From Enoplolaimus lenunculus (lineage: Eukaryota; Nematoda; Enoplea; Enoplida; Thoracostomopsidae), in contig JASANG010000938.1 in assembly GCA_030248215.1 (NCBI GenBank), positions 85,383 through 149,382 on the forward strand: a stretch of DNA of 64,000 nucleotides, in the 5' to 3' direction. Position 1 is the stretch's first letter. Every line of letters starts with the position of its first letter. Positions 26,101 to 33,764 of this stretch are shown piece by piece. The position numbers and the translations under genes were made by a program. A model generated the notes under the pieces. It had not been told where the DNA came from and did no database searches. It saw only the letters and a list, made by a program, of their open reading frames with translations.

Positions 26101-29100
26101 TATTTTGTGAGTAAATGCTTTAACTAAACTTTTTCTGTTTCGGGTAAAGAATGGTTTTCGGTAAACAGGTGAAACAGTAAAACTTTGGTTGTTTGTGAAA
26201 CGACTGCGCTTCTACCAGTGTCAACTTGGGTCATTACTTCAACCAAGAGTGGATGATCACTCTTTATAACAAGAGTGTGCAACTGGGTACATTCTGTGTA
26301 TTACAGAATGTACCCGGCACGCGTTGCGTTTTTGGCCTATCCCCCTTGTTTGGTGGGGTCTGTATGCAGTTTTATATCGTAGTAATGCTAGGAGCAAATT
26401 GTAACCCTCTTTGTTTAAGAGGGGGGTAGGTGTACTGAAGCATACGTTATTGTTAATCTCTTGCTTAACCCCCAACCCGATTGAGGGGGGGCGAACAAAA
26501 TGCAACGCGTGCTGGTACAGTTAGTACTATGCACAGTCCAAGCAGTTGCACACTCTTCTGCAAGGTGGACATCATCCACTCTTGCTTCAACCAAGGGTGC
26601 ATAATACAACAGTGTGCCACTCTTGCGGTTCCACATGGCGCAAAATGTACCACCGGGTGTTGCATTTTTGACCGACCCCTTTGGTTTAGAGGGGGTAGTT
26701 GTTATATCCAATAACCTTAAATTAAACTATAAGCGAATCATTTTTGTTGCCGGATCAATAATGCGTCATGGTTCGAACAGCATGTACCCCCTTCAAAATA
26801 AAGGGGGGATACAGCAGAAACGCAACGCGTGCCGGGTACATTCTTTTCTACACAGAATGTGCCCAGTTGCACACTCTTGTCAAAGTATGCATCATCCACT
26901 CTTGCTTCAACTGACGGTAAAAATTTATACCCAGGTTTTCAGCGAACACAACAGTATGGTTATTGGGATTAATTTAATAAATCCGCTGAGAATCTAAACA
27001 TTAATATTTGACCAAAAACCTTTTTCAAGTTTCTATCGCCATCACAGCACCAGGTTCTTTAAAACGGATTTTCTTAAAATTCACTTTTGTTCCTCACTTT
27101 TAATGTATTCTAATGAATTTGGAAGCTCACGTAAAGTGCAGAATAATTTGAAATTTATAATTAATATAATATTTGATATACATTTTCGTTTTAAATTTTA
27201 AATTTTTTCTAAAACGGTTTCTAACTATAAACTTGTAGTACCCAGTTTAGTTATAAACTAAACCAGTAGTGATTGTTTTTGAATTCTGCGAAAACACCGC
27301 CTTCTGTTAGTCCTTTGTTTCTGATCAATCAAACCAAAGCATTACAGTTATTGTTAATATTTTATACCATCGGATATTGCCGTTTGTACTACCCTAAATG
27401 TCGCTTTAATTTTTAACTTATTTCAATTTTTTACGCAAGATGAAGACAATGGCTACGTTTCTGATATCTTACTTAAGTATTTACTGAGCTTATGCTTAAG
27501 TAATTACTTAAGTCGCAAACTTAATTAAATACTTAAGTTTTTGGTCCAAAACACATCAACGCCAAATGTCAGTTATTGTCATAAGAACAAAGTAATCGTT
27601 TAGTTTTATATCAAGGAGGCATCATGAGGCTACAGTTTCAGTTAGACCAAGGACAGTATGCCTGAACAGTTAATTTGTAAATATATCAAATTTAATCAGC
27701 GACTTAAGTTCTAAGTTGAGCTTAAGTAGGGTTTCAGAAAACCCAGCCATGGTAAATTAAACATACCAGAATCGACCAGCCCGTTGTCGATTGCAATCGA
27801 ATCGCACACGTCCTAAAAATAGCAAATATACTATATTTGCGCGTTCTGCTTGAATCTTTTTGCCATTCTAATGTCTTGAAATGTAAAAAAAACAAAAAAT
27901 ACATTATTTAAACATAAAATGACCAAATAAGAAACGAATAACGTGCCAGTTTTGCGAAGGGCTACCGTCAAAGTGAATCTAACGGGCTTAAAATAAACAA
28001 AAACGTTAAAAAAACATTCGCAAAAATTAATCATTACTCTAGCGTTAGTGAACCAAAACACGAACCTAATTTCCGCATTGCGAGACAAATGAAACTTTAG
28101 CCTTATTAGGATTCCGTATTTGAAAATTTTGTGAATGGGCCCCTTGGGTGTCAGTGGCTACACCATTTGGGGTATCAGAGGCGCTCTAAGCACGGCACTG
28201 AAGAAACACAAAGGTTTGATAAAGTATATTAACTTCGAACAAAAACGTGTGTAGTCGTTTTTATGTGATATCAAATTCAGTTCTTTTGAGTCCGTTTCGC
28301 GGATTATAAGTTAATATCTTGGTTAAAATAGCATTTGAAATTTGTTTTGATACAAAATATATCAAATTATTAAATAGTTAAGGTGGCACTATATTCGATT
28401 ATTTAAATATTCGCACACTGATGGACGATGACGGACCGTTACGGATGTGCTGGAAAGCAACACTGCAAAAAATGGTGAGTCAAATTGACTCTCTCCGAAA
28501 AAGGCTTTTCCTGACTACACAGTCTGAGTCAAAATTCCTGCAGTGAAGCATAATGGCGTCCGAACTCGACTTTTAAACATTAAACTTTTAGAAACCCACT
28601 TACCATCAGAGTAACCAGATTAAACGATAGCAAATGCAGCCTATGAAAGCTATATTTTAATGAAACGAGAGTGTAACTACACTGCAAAAAATGGTGAGTC
28701 AAATTGGCTGTCCCCGAAATAGGTTTTACGGGACTACATAAACTGAGTCAAATTCAACTCCGCCGGAGTCAAATTTGACTCACTTTAGTCGCAATTTTGA
28801 CTGTGGCGGAGTCGAATTTGACTCACTTTTGTGTAGTCCCGAAAAGCCTATTTCGGAGAGAGTCAATTTGACTCACCATTTATTCCAGTGTACTACGCTT
28901 TTATAGCAGCCGTTCCCTATCTACTCAATCGTTGCTCGTTTCAAAACTTTCTTAAACAAATCACAAGATTCTTTCAGTTTCATCATATAATTTTTAATAA
29001 ATTTATGGCTTCTAGTAAAATATTCAACGCTACAGTTTATTTCTAACCACAGCTCGCAACATTTCATAGTTCAACATTGCCATTTATAACCTGTGTTGAC

Positions 29101-30219
29101 GTTTGGAACGAGGCGAACAACATCTTTTGACGTTTTTTAATGTTTGTAAGCATCGTTAGTTAAGCCAAAAGTATCAGGGATCTTGTCGATCAACGATTAG
29201 ATAAGAATGGAGTATTATAAATGCTGAACACTCATATTTTTTCTCTTTAGTTCACCCTGTGATAAATTGTTATCTTGGAAGCAGTGCTTGTTGAAGGGCA
29301 CCAATGTTGGTCAGATGGTGCCCCAAGTCCAAAAAAATTATTTGTAACTGTAGTGTCTATGGGCCGTTCGGCGCCGAAACGTAATTCCCGCAAGCCGACA
29401 ACACGTTGCTGAACGGCGCCGGACATCGCCGTTAAAATCGATGAAAGTGTATCGGTCGCAAGGGCGGATCCAGAGGGTGGGGTGTGGGGGGATGAATCCA
29501 CACTATCGGCTGCCGAGTGTAAATTTTTTCACGTGTTAAAATCAAACTTTTACAGTGCAAATTTTTGTTCCGATATATCAAAATTTCGCAGTTGGTTAAG
29601 GGTTATGCCCTATACTCAGCACAACTAATTTTCTATGTGCTTTGAAAAGTTTTACTATAAGCCTGGCTTCTCGCTCGCGAGTTTGGAACCCCACCCTGGA
29701 GTATGAGGATAGTCTCCACCCCTGTTTGCTTCGGCACTGCGAGCGAGTTTCTCAAGTGCGGCGGGATAAAAAGTGCCAATTTAGCTACTGAGTTGATGCC
29801 CCCTGCATCTGTCTGCCTATGGACCTTCTAGCCTATGCGCGAACCAAAGCCTACATCTAAACTTTAGCCAAAAGCATAGGCTCAAGCTTAAGCCTAAACT
29901 GAGTCTAAACCTAAACTTCTCAAAAGCCTAAGTTTTTGGGAAATTGGGATATTATCCGGGAAATTAGGATTTTTGGAAATTGGGTTATTACACAGGAAAT
30001 TGGGAGTGACCTGTTCTATACATGGGCCAGTGTGTGTCTGTGTTTGTGAGAGTTGTGGCTGTTTTTATATGCGTAAAATTATGTATTAACATGAGCCAAA
30101 ACTTAACATTTTCTACTTGTGCTTAGCCAGCGCCAGAAATTTCTGGATCCGCCACTGATCGGTTGTCTCGAAATGTAACATAAACTTACTGATATGAGTA
30201 ACCACAGGACGCCTATCAT
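2689..30219 (-). CDS. vWA-ZP cuticlin-like transmembrane protein (CUT-6-like), 13 exons
   Basis: Exons in transcript order: 30219-30190, 27812-27767, 23777-23602, 23078-22970, 22255-22123, 21465-21275, 18076-17856, 17078-16933, 9403-9261, 7636-7549, 6433-6268, 5774-3794, 3227-2689. Every junction has GT/AG signals on the minus strand and matching phase, giving 1,322 residues. Order: signal-like segment 1-10 (longer if translation starts at 30300), vWA about 44-228, ZP about 243-483, extended stalk 484-1189, transmembrane helix about 1190-1211, Ser-rich tail of about 110 residues. ZP proteins polymerise in apical extracellular matrix; in nematodes they build cuticle layers such as alae, and C. 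elegans CUT-6 pairs a vWA with a ZP domain (family knowledge). The long stalk is unlike a typical cuticlin. The family call is firm from motifs; the first exon and orthology to CUT-6 are less certain. Introns reach 7.5 kb and are full of repeats. Confidence 0.88.
3503..3620. mobile_element. tRNA-like element, 3' fragment
   Basis: GACGCTCGGCTCCGAGGGGC and CTCACGTACATGTGGAGA match the non-tRNA part of 59411-59680. In intron 12 of the vWA-ZP gene. Confidence 0.55.
3638..3737. mobile_element. Telomere-like element, type 2, in intron 12
   Basis: It starts TGGCCCATGTTACTTTTAGG and ends in four TTAGGC units (TTAGGCTTAGGCTTAGGC...). It sits 57 bp from the donor of exon 12 of the vWA-ZP gene and follows a tRNA-like fragment at about 3503-3620. 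Confidence 0.75.
3794..5774 (-). CDS. Exon 12: long Thr/Tyr-rich stalk of the vWA-ZP protein
   Basis: A single 1,981-bp exon encodes residues 484-1143. It starts PPRCSGN straight after the ZP-C exon, then a Gly/Ser stretch. A basic SRR near residue 506 could be the processing site that usually follows a ZP domain, but it is not a clean furin motif. Residues about 663-702 are almost all threonine, as in O-glycosylated mucin stalks. Residues about 753-818 are acidic and tyrosine-rich (EYEYYYVEY, YIYEYYD). The rest is polar and probably unstructured. The splice donor is GTAAGT at 3793-3788. ORFs on the other strand here are shadows. Confidence 0.9.
6268..9403 (-). CDS. Exons 9-11: ZP-C half of the ZP domain
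   Basis: Exon 9 (9403-9261) encodes MPRCSYTIRAGSPDGPSV and HVWKCEP. Exon 10 (7636-7549) encodes LVHSCFVKDGQNEDVQILDA. Exon 11 (6433-6268) encodes CGIDKYVLSDLIY, HAFKFADKSALYFRCQV and KCQMAV. Cysteines 367, 396, 411, 429, 467, 472, 479 and 487 (the last from exon 12) fit ZP-C. The FKFAD-S-LYF-CQ block is highly characteristic of cuticlins. All phases close exactly. Confidence 0.93.
7005..7437. mobile_element. CCCGAATAA-family element, near full length
   Basis: It runs from TATAGTGATCCAAATCAGAG to TTATTCGCGTCACTGCAGTA, in intron 10 of the vWA-ZP gene. Its ends are complementary and diverged from the other copies. No ORF. Confidence 0.78.
7664..7800. repeat. 24-bp AT-rich tandem repeat, about 5-6 units
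   Basis: Unit AAAATATAAAATAATAACCTATTA, nearly exact in the last three copies. It ends where the tRNA-like element begins. Confidence 0.9.
7797..8070 (-). mobile_element. tRNA-like element with inverted ends
   Basis: On the minus strand it carries A-box-like TAGCTCAGTGG and a B-box-like GGGTTCGAATCTC. Its ends are complementary: TTAACCTCTTTTCATA and GAGCGAAAGGGTTAA. In intron 9 of the vWA-ZP gene. A cloverleaf is incomplete, so it is not a tRNA gene. Confidence 0.7.
8386..8930. repeat. About 165-bp tandem repeat, three units and a partial fourth
   Basis: Each unit begins TAATATGCAAATTAGCTATT and contains TCAATTATCGGTTTT and CCTCGCACC. Units start at about 8388, 8542, 8714 and 8886. Confidence 0.82.
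8985..9105. repeat. Transposon-tail-like sequence with CAGACGGA tandem
   Basis: CAAAATCGGTTCAGCTGTTC and then CGGACAGACGGA units (9020-9054). Such 'aaatcggttcagc' plus short tandem tails are common at the ends of invertebrate transposable elements (general knowledge); the family is not identified. Confidence 0.5.
9597..9905. mobile_element. AAGAGTGxATGAT-family element
   Basis: AACCAAGAGTGTATGATACA at the left; TGTATCATGCACCTCTTAGT at the right. Inner blocks ACAAAATGTACCCGGCACGC mark the family. In intron 8 of the vWA-ZP gene. Confidence 0.73.
10700..10780. repeat. Degenerate telomere-like hexamer patch
   Basis: CTAAGCCTAAGC and CTAAGCCTAAGCCTAAGCC are separated by AT-rich sequence; clear TIRs are absent. 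Confidence 0.6.
11190..11450 (-). CDS. Small ORF of protein-like composition in an intron (86 aa), unknown
   Basis: An ATG-to-TAG frame of 86 codons lies in the 7.5-kb intron 8 of the vWA-ZP gene, on the same strand. It reads LSAIVAHCIEPD, ENLVLVGVLKITPE, RFRCFFLVGDRETAMQLAAK. The alternation of beta-type stretches and a final amphipathic helix recalls the second half of a phosphotyrosine-binding (PTB) domain, but this is only a shape similarity. It could be a retained exon of a broken gene, a nested gene, or chance. An AAG at about 11402 could act as an acceptor. Confidence 0.3.
   Translation of the reverse strand: MLKLGENINSKTTTNANLSAIVAHCIEPDAVHQKENLVLVGVLKITPEVTRFRCFFLVGDRETAMQLAAKFKDITGKCVNVYVRLN
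11698..11822 (+). mobile_element. tRNA-like element, partial
   Basis: Plus-strand copy with TAGCTGAGTGGTGATGG and GAGTTCGAATCC, ending TCATGTGAGAAAGTGTTAA; the other end is missing. Confidence 0.68.
11857..11955. mobile_element. GCAAGTT-family element, right part
   Basis: GAATTATTTGCAGCGGCAAG to AAAACTTGCACGTGTGAATC; the left half is absent. Confidence 0.7.
13036..13185. mobile_element. Telomere-like element, type 1
   Basis: Ends are complementary (GGCCCATGTATAGAACAGGG and GCCCTGTTATGTATACACG) around a GGCTTAGGCTTAGGC core. Confidence 0.75.
13581..13630. repeat. AAT trinucleotide microsatellite
   Basis: About 16 AAT/AAC units. Confidence 0.95.
15208..15415. repeat. 104-bp tandem duplication
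   Basis: GTTCATGTCGGGTCACGGTT starts both units, at 15208 and 15312; they differ at only a few bases. Confidence 0.93.
16539..16897. mobile_element. GGGTGCAAC-CGGAGGT inverted-repeat element
   Basis: AGGGTGCAACGGGAGGTGAA at the left and AGACCTCCGGTTGCACCCT at the right, with GCCGGAG-rich inner arms. It lies next to exon 8 of the vWA-ZP gene. Confidence 0.8.
16933..18076 (-). CDS. Exons 7-8: ZP-N half of the ZP domain
   Basis: Exon 7 (18076-17856) encodes CKEDGIHIQA, RNPFQGRVFVKG and RSNTCGLQRGRQ. Exon 8 (17078-16933) encodes TNPPGMFYETTIVISFHS, then FITKVDRAFKIRCFFMEAD. These are the conserved blocks of nematode cuticlin ZP-N modules, including the NP-G turn and the VDRA-C-MEAD block. Cysteines 245, 275, 295 and 334 sit where the family keeps its disulfides. 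The ZP-N half drives filament formation in this family. Confidence 0.93.
17082..17116. repeat. AAT trinucleotide microsatellite
   Basis: About 11 units, directly upstream (on the minus strand) of the acceptor of exon 8. Confidence 0.95.
17391..17458. repeat. 34-bp tandem duplication
   Basis: Two identical units beginning GTTGTTATTTTGCCTTC. Confidence 0.95.
17549..17742. mobile_element. CAGGGCCGGTGCAGCCACC element
   Basis: CAGGGCCGGTGCAGCCACCC to GTGCTCCGGCACTGC. It carries TCTCGCTCGCTTCGCTCGCG. Related copies are at 29655-29742 and 55275-55420 (partial) and 57677-57812. Confidence 0.72.
18100..20300. other. Intron 6 left part, unassigned
   Basis: No exon found. A GGGGGGGCACGGCCCCAC palindrome lies near 18570-18590 and GCGAGCGAAGCGAGC near 19048. 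The frames of 80-127 codons here look like repeat sequence. Confidence 0.45.
20307..20552. repeat. About 240-bp AT-rich dispersed repeat, copy 2
   Basis: Same family as 1863-2105, same orientation, in intron 6 of the vWA-ZP gene. Confidence 0.78.
20932..21172. repeat. About 240-bp AT-rich dispersed repeat, copy 3
   Basis: Third copy, 380 bp after copy 2 and 100 bp from exon 6. Confidence 0.78.
21275..27812 (-). CDS. Exons 2-6: vWA domain of the vWA-ZP gene
   Basis: Five exons (27812-27767, 23777-23602, 23078-22970, 22255-22123, 21465-21275) encode a complete vWA domain. The metal-ion-dependent adhesion site is intact: DGSSS (Asp53, Ser55, Ser57), GATHTG with Thr125, and VITDG with Asp156. 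The end of the domain reads TLFTVAIT, then EVC. Such domains bind protein ligands through a divalent cation, so adhesion within the matrix is the likely role. The 46-bp exon 2 was found only by its splice signals and phase; it links the signal segment to GSLPTDQ with no frame break. Confidence 0.88.
21706..21918. mobile_element. Palindromic GAGTCAAATTCGACTC element
   Basis: Copy in intron 5 of the vWA-ZP gene, ACTGCAAAAAAATGGTGA to TTTGTTTGCAGTGT. A related GAATGAGTTGAATTAACTC block lies just before it at about 21510-21535. Confidence 0.8.
23839..23924. mobile_element. Palindromic GAGTCAAATTCGACTC element, right half
   Basis: Half copy in intron 2 of the vWA-ZP gene, 62 bp upstream of exon 3. 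It ends in TTTTTTTTTGCAGTG. Confidence 0.72.
24411..24852. mobile_element. CCCGAATAA-family element, full length
   Basis: About 440 bp. The left end is TGTAGTGACCCGAATAAGAG and the right end is complementary though altered (CTTTGGCTCACTAGTG). No ORF; lies in intron 2 of the vWA-ZP gene. Confidence 0.82.
25446..25831. mobile_element. GGGTGCAAC-CGGAGGT inverted-repeat element
   Basis: GGGTGTAACGGGAAATGAAA to AAATCTCCAGTTGTACTCT; same family as 16539-16897, somewhat diverged. Confidence 0.76.
26236..26913. mobile_element. AAGAGTGxATGAT-family element, long copy
   Basis: CTTCAACCAAGAGTGGATGA and CATCCACTCTTGCTTCAA bound 680 bp. Inner inverted copies of the ends at 26565-26605 show that two elements are nested or fused. 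CACGCGTTGCGTTTTTGGCC-type blocks occur in both directions. Confidence 0.8.
28461..28545. mobile_element. Palindromic GAGTCAAATTCGACTC element, left part
   Basis: CACTGCAAAAAATGGTGAGT to a short CCTGCAGTG end; the middle is missing. Confidence 0.7.
28680..28891. mobile_element. Palindromic GAGTCAAATTCGACTC element, full copy
   Basis: Complete copy with both mirror halves, in intron 1 of the vWA-ZP gene, 135 bp from the partial copy at 28461-28545. Confidence 0.83.
29829..29935. repeat. Degenerate telomere-like hexamer patch
   Basis: Scattered CCTAAGC and AGCCTAAAC units in intron 1 of the vWA-ZP gene, without recognisable ends. Confidence 0.5.
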
Positions 30220-30300
30220 TGCCAATCTTTGTTTCTTGGCAATTCGTCGGTCTCCTATTGGACAATAATACCTTGTTCTTTCGATGCTGATTGAACACAT
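30190..30300 (-). CDS. Candidate first exon: signal peptide of the vWA-ZP gene
   Basis: The minus strand reads MIGVLWLLIS and then a consensus GTAAGT donor (30189-30184), in phase 0 with the exon at 27812, which starts DVCDS. The nearest ATG is at 30219 and gives a hydrophobic start of only 10 residues before the splice. An in-frame ATG at 30300 adds 27 residues ending in KKQRLA, which could make a signal anchor. The donor and phase support the exon; the start codon is undecided, and a further 5' exon could exist beyond it. No promoter motif is recognised upstream. Confidence 0.55.
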
Positions 30301-30547
30301 TATTGCTGCAAGCAATGATTCTCTTCTGAATGTGTAGTTGTTTATTTGTATAAGTTTCGTTTTGTGAGTTTCGGATATTTTACTGAATCGAGGGATTTCT
30401 TAATAAATAATTATAATAATAATTATAATGGTACAATAATGACGTGTAGTTACGTCATTTTTTTTGAACATTTAATTATGAACAAGGGAAATATACTTTG
30501 ATGTTACTACAAATGTATCGATATGATTCGATTATAGGAATACTAAT

Positions 30548-31446
30548 ACTAGAAAAAAATGCTCAGCACTTGAGCAAAAAGGGATATGTTTCATATTCCT
30601 ATTAAAAGTATGGTAAACTAGATCAGCACATTCGCTTGATGTAACCTGGAAAAGTATTAAGAAACAATAGCTGCCAAAATCATGTTAATTATTAATTTTT
30701 CTGAAACGTATTGCGGACAGCAAATCTATTTCTAACGTTGAAGTTTTTGACAGGACTTGTTAGCAATTTTCAGAAATTCCTTAGGGTCGCAGAGACATGA
30801 CTGAGGCTATACCGCTTTTTGATTTTGCAAGTTAATCGATGTTGCCAGAATACGGTGCGATTTGTGAGCTTCAATAGTCGTGACTATGCAGTGAAACAGA
30901 TAAATAACTCGGGTGGGAAATGCGCATTTATATAATTTGTCACTAAGGTAAAAAATCGAGTAAACTCAAAAGTCACTTATAAGTGGAGCCTTTTTAAAGC
31001 ATCAATTGCGATTCGTTTTGTGACGTCTGTTCAAGAAAGTATCTAACAAAATTGGTCATCAAAACTCTAACAGCCATTATGTCGCCACACAATGCTCTTA
31101 TGAAATTCAATTAACTATGGTAATACAAAGCCATAGGTAAATTTAATACGTTTTTTAGAGATCTTCAATATATATTCATGGATTCCAAGCTACATCTGTC
31201 TACATTTCAGAAATAATTTCGCTTTGCATTCAAGAAAAGCATCTGTTTCTTACAAAAATACTACAGAAATTTTGCTGTCCGCAATATGTTTCAGAAAAAT
31301 TAATAATTAACATGATTTTGGCAGCTATTGTTTCTTAATACTTTTCCAGGTTACATCAAGCGAATGTGCTGATCTAGTTTACCATACTTTTAATAGGAAT
31401 ATGAAACATATCCCTTTTTGCTCAAGTGCTGAGCATTTTTTCTAGT
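30548..31446. mobile_element. 899-bp inverted-repeat element with about 177-bp TIRs
   Basis: The left arm 30548-30724 and right arm 31271-31446 are near-perfect reverse complements. Both start ACTAGAAAAA(A)ATGCTCAGC and end at CGGACAGCAAA. The 546 bases between hold no ORF over 60 codons, so it is non-autonomous. It begins about 330 bp upstream of the candidate first exon of the vWA-ZP gene and ends about 50 bp before the 18-bp minisatellite. Confidence 0.88.
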
Positions 31447-31499
31447 TTCAACCGCTTTACCAAGCTGCTGCATTAATCCATTGGGGTGACATCGTCCGT

Positions 31500-32290
31500 T
31501 GCGGTGAAGTTAACCGTTTGTGTGAAACCAACCCTTGGGCTGAAACCGACCGTAGAGGTGAAACCAGCCGTTGGGGTGAAACTAACCTCTGGGGCAAAAT
31601 TAACCGCTGGGGTGAAACTAACCGCTGGGGTGAAACGAGCCCCTGGGGTGAAACGAACCGTTGGGCAAAACCAACCGTTGGGGTGAAACCAACCGTTGGG
31701 GTGAAACCAACCGTTGGGGTGAAACCAACCGTTGGAGTGAAACCAACCGTTGGGATGAAATCGACCGTTGGGGTGAAACCAACCGTTGAGGTAAAACCAA
31801 CCGTTGGGGTGAAACCAACCGTTGGGGCAAAACCAACCGTTGGGGCAAAACCAACCGTTGGGGTGAAACCAACCGTTGGGGTGAAACCAACCGTTGGGGT
31901 GAAACCAACCGTTGGGGTGAAACCGACTGTTGGGGTGAAACCAACCGTTGGGGCAAAACCAACCGTTGGGGCAAAACCAACCGTTGGGGCAAAACCAACC
32001 GTTGGGGTGAAACCAACCGTTGGGGTGGAACCAACCGTTGGGGTGGAACCGACTGTTGGGGTGAAACCAACCGTTGGGGTAAAACCAACGGTTGGGGTGC
32101 AACCGACTGTTGGGGTGAAACCAACCGTTGGGGTGAAACCAACCGTTGGGGCAAAACCAACCTTTGGGGCAAAACCAACCGTTGGGGTGAAACCAACCGT
32201 TGGGGTGAAACCAACCGTTGGGGTGAAACCAACCGTTGGGATGAAACCGACTGTTGGGGTGAAACCAACCGTTGGGGTGAAACCAACCGT
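31500..32290 (+). repeat. 18-bp minisatellite array, about 43 units (left copy)
   Basis: Units follow GGTGAAACCAACCGTTGG, with variants GCAAAA or GTGGAA for GTGAAA and GACTGTTGG for AACCGTTGG. The first eight or so units are diverged and the rest nearly identical. Because 18 is a multiple of three, several frames stay open on both strands; the plus frame reads VKPTVG repeats with AKPTVG and VEPTVG variants. No splice or start context supports translation. Confidence 0.95.
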
Positions 32291-32598
32291 AAGCTCTATA
32301 AAGTGGTGAAAGTTACAATCGTAAAATTACATAGCTAACGTGTAAAAAGTGTTGAACCAAAATGAAAAATTTCGTGCACTTTCTGTAAGGAGTTTTTTGA
32401 CCGTAACTATTGAAAACCACACTGGTTTGCAAAATCCTTTGGCACAAATATTCGTTACGTACCAGGATACCAGTGTACAAAATTTAAACGATACAGGTCT
32501 GATATTACTTGAGCACCAACATGCGAACTAAACTGAAAATACGCGCTTGAGATGCGCGAATCATATATATGAACACTATCGTGTTCATATGATTTCAT
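32291..32598 (+). mobile_element. Conserved flank of the minisatellite element, hairpin end (left copy)
   Basis: This flank matches the reverse complement of 62519-62818 almost base for base. It ends in a hairpin (ATATGAACAC, loop TATC, GTGTTCATAT), after which similarity to the other copy stops. That defines one end of a mobile unit made of minisatellite plus flank. It contains a 60-codon frame at 32349-32531 (MLNQNEKFRALSVRSFL to LLEHQHAN) that is also open in the other copy. Confidence 0.8.
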
Positions 32599-33028
32599 GA
32601 AATTCAGCTTATGGCTGAACTGTGTTTGTTTTTAGTGAACTTACGTAACATCTTGTTTATTTCAATTCAAGCTCTGTCGGGCGGACAAGAATGAAACAGT
32701 TTTGTTCTGTGATAGAGGTATTAGCACCAGACCATTTATAGTGTGAGGAATCGGTGTTTTGCTATTTTTGAATTTGCAATCTGAATTTGACATATTGGAG
32801 CCGATTTTTTGAAAATAAACACAAAATGTGTTTAAGTTAGCTTGCGGTCAAACTCCAACGTAGCTAAATGTGGTAAAATAGTGAATTTTGCTTCTACAAA
32901 ACTTTTTTCACAGTGTTTTTGTTCGCAATGTTTTGAAACTAAAACTTAAAACGAAACTGATCCCAACTTTTGCCAGTGGAGTTGCGGCCGTGGATAAACT
33001 ATTTGCACTTTGCAGGTTAAGGATTAAT

Positions 33029-33325
33029 TACATCCAGAGTGGATGATGTCCCCAGCACGCGTTGCATTTTTGTTCGATCCCCCCCTCAATCAGGGGGGTT
33101 TAAGCAAGAGATTAACATAGTATTCTTCAGTACACCTACCCCCAACCTCATTTAGAGGGGAGGTCAACTATGTTGTTTAATCACACTTACTACGATATAA
33201 AACTGAATACAGACCCCTAAACAAGGGGTGTAGGCCAAAAACGCAACGCGTGCCGGGTACATTCTTTAATACACAGAATGTACCCATTTGCACACTCTTG
33301 TTATAAAAAGTGATCATCCACTCTT
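33029..33325. mobile_element. AAGAGTGxATGAT-family element
   Basis: ATCCAGAGTGGATGATGTCC to AGTGATCATCCACTCTTGAT. A degenerate relative lies at about 59060-59300. Confidence 0.78.
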
Positions 33326-33597
33326 GATTACATTAACAAAAGTTAACAGTTGAAACTGGCGATATTGTTTGTAATGCGTTGTGGCGGTTAAACTCAAAAC
33401 AAATTTATGAAATTTTTCATAATTAATTTTAATCAAAACCGGATAAACTGATAAGTTAAAAAATTCTTACTTTACCCTTGCACACATGTAACAAATATAT
33501 AAGTTGAGCAGTCTTAATCCCCCCACCACGCTCTGTCGTGGTAGAGATTTTTCCAAGTTACTACAGGGCGCTCCATAGGGCGCCACGAAAACACCGT

Positions 33598-33764
33598 ACC
33601 GGGCCCGTAGCCAAGGGGGCCAGGGGACTCAGCCCCCCGTATGGAAAAACATTGGACCCCTCAAAGATTTTCAATCTTTCTTGTAAGTTATTGAAAACCC
33701 TTGAATGCCACCCTGAAAAAATTTGCCCCCCCCCCAGCAAAGTAAAGCTGGCTATGGGCCTGCG
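33598..33764. mobile_element. GGGCCCGTAGCCA inverted-repeat element
   Basis: CGGGCCCGTAGCCAAGGGGG to AGCTGGCTATGGGCCTG, with a C-rich tract before the right end. Confidence 0.8.

Larger units (their letters stand above)
26914..30180. other. Intron 1 and 2 sequence around exon 2, mostly unassigned
   Basis: Besides exon 2 and the palindromic elements, no coding sequence was seen. 29247-29501 is GC-richer, with CGGATCCAGAGGGTGGGG, and looks like repeat. Confidence 0.45.

Noticed and set aside
31473-32309. Long open frames (209-263 codons) on both strands encoding VKPTVG-type repeats
   Set aside because: An 18-bp unit keeps many frames open by arithmetic. There is no splice, start or domain support, and the same holds for the 295-codon frame at 63098-63985.
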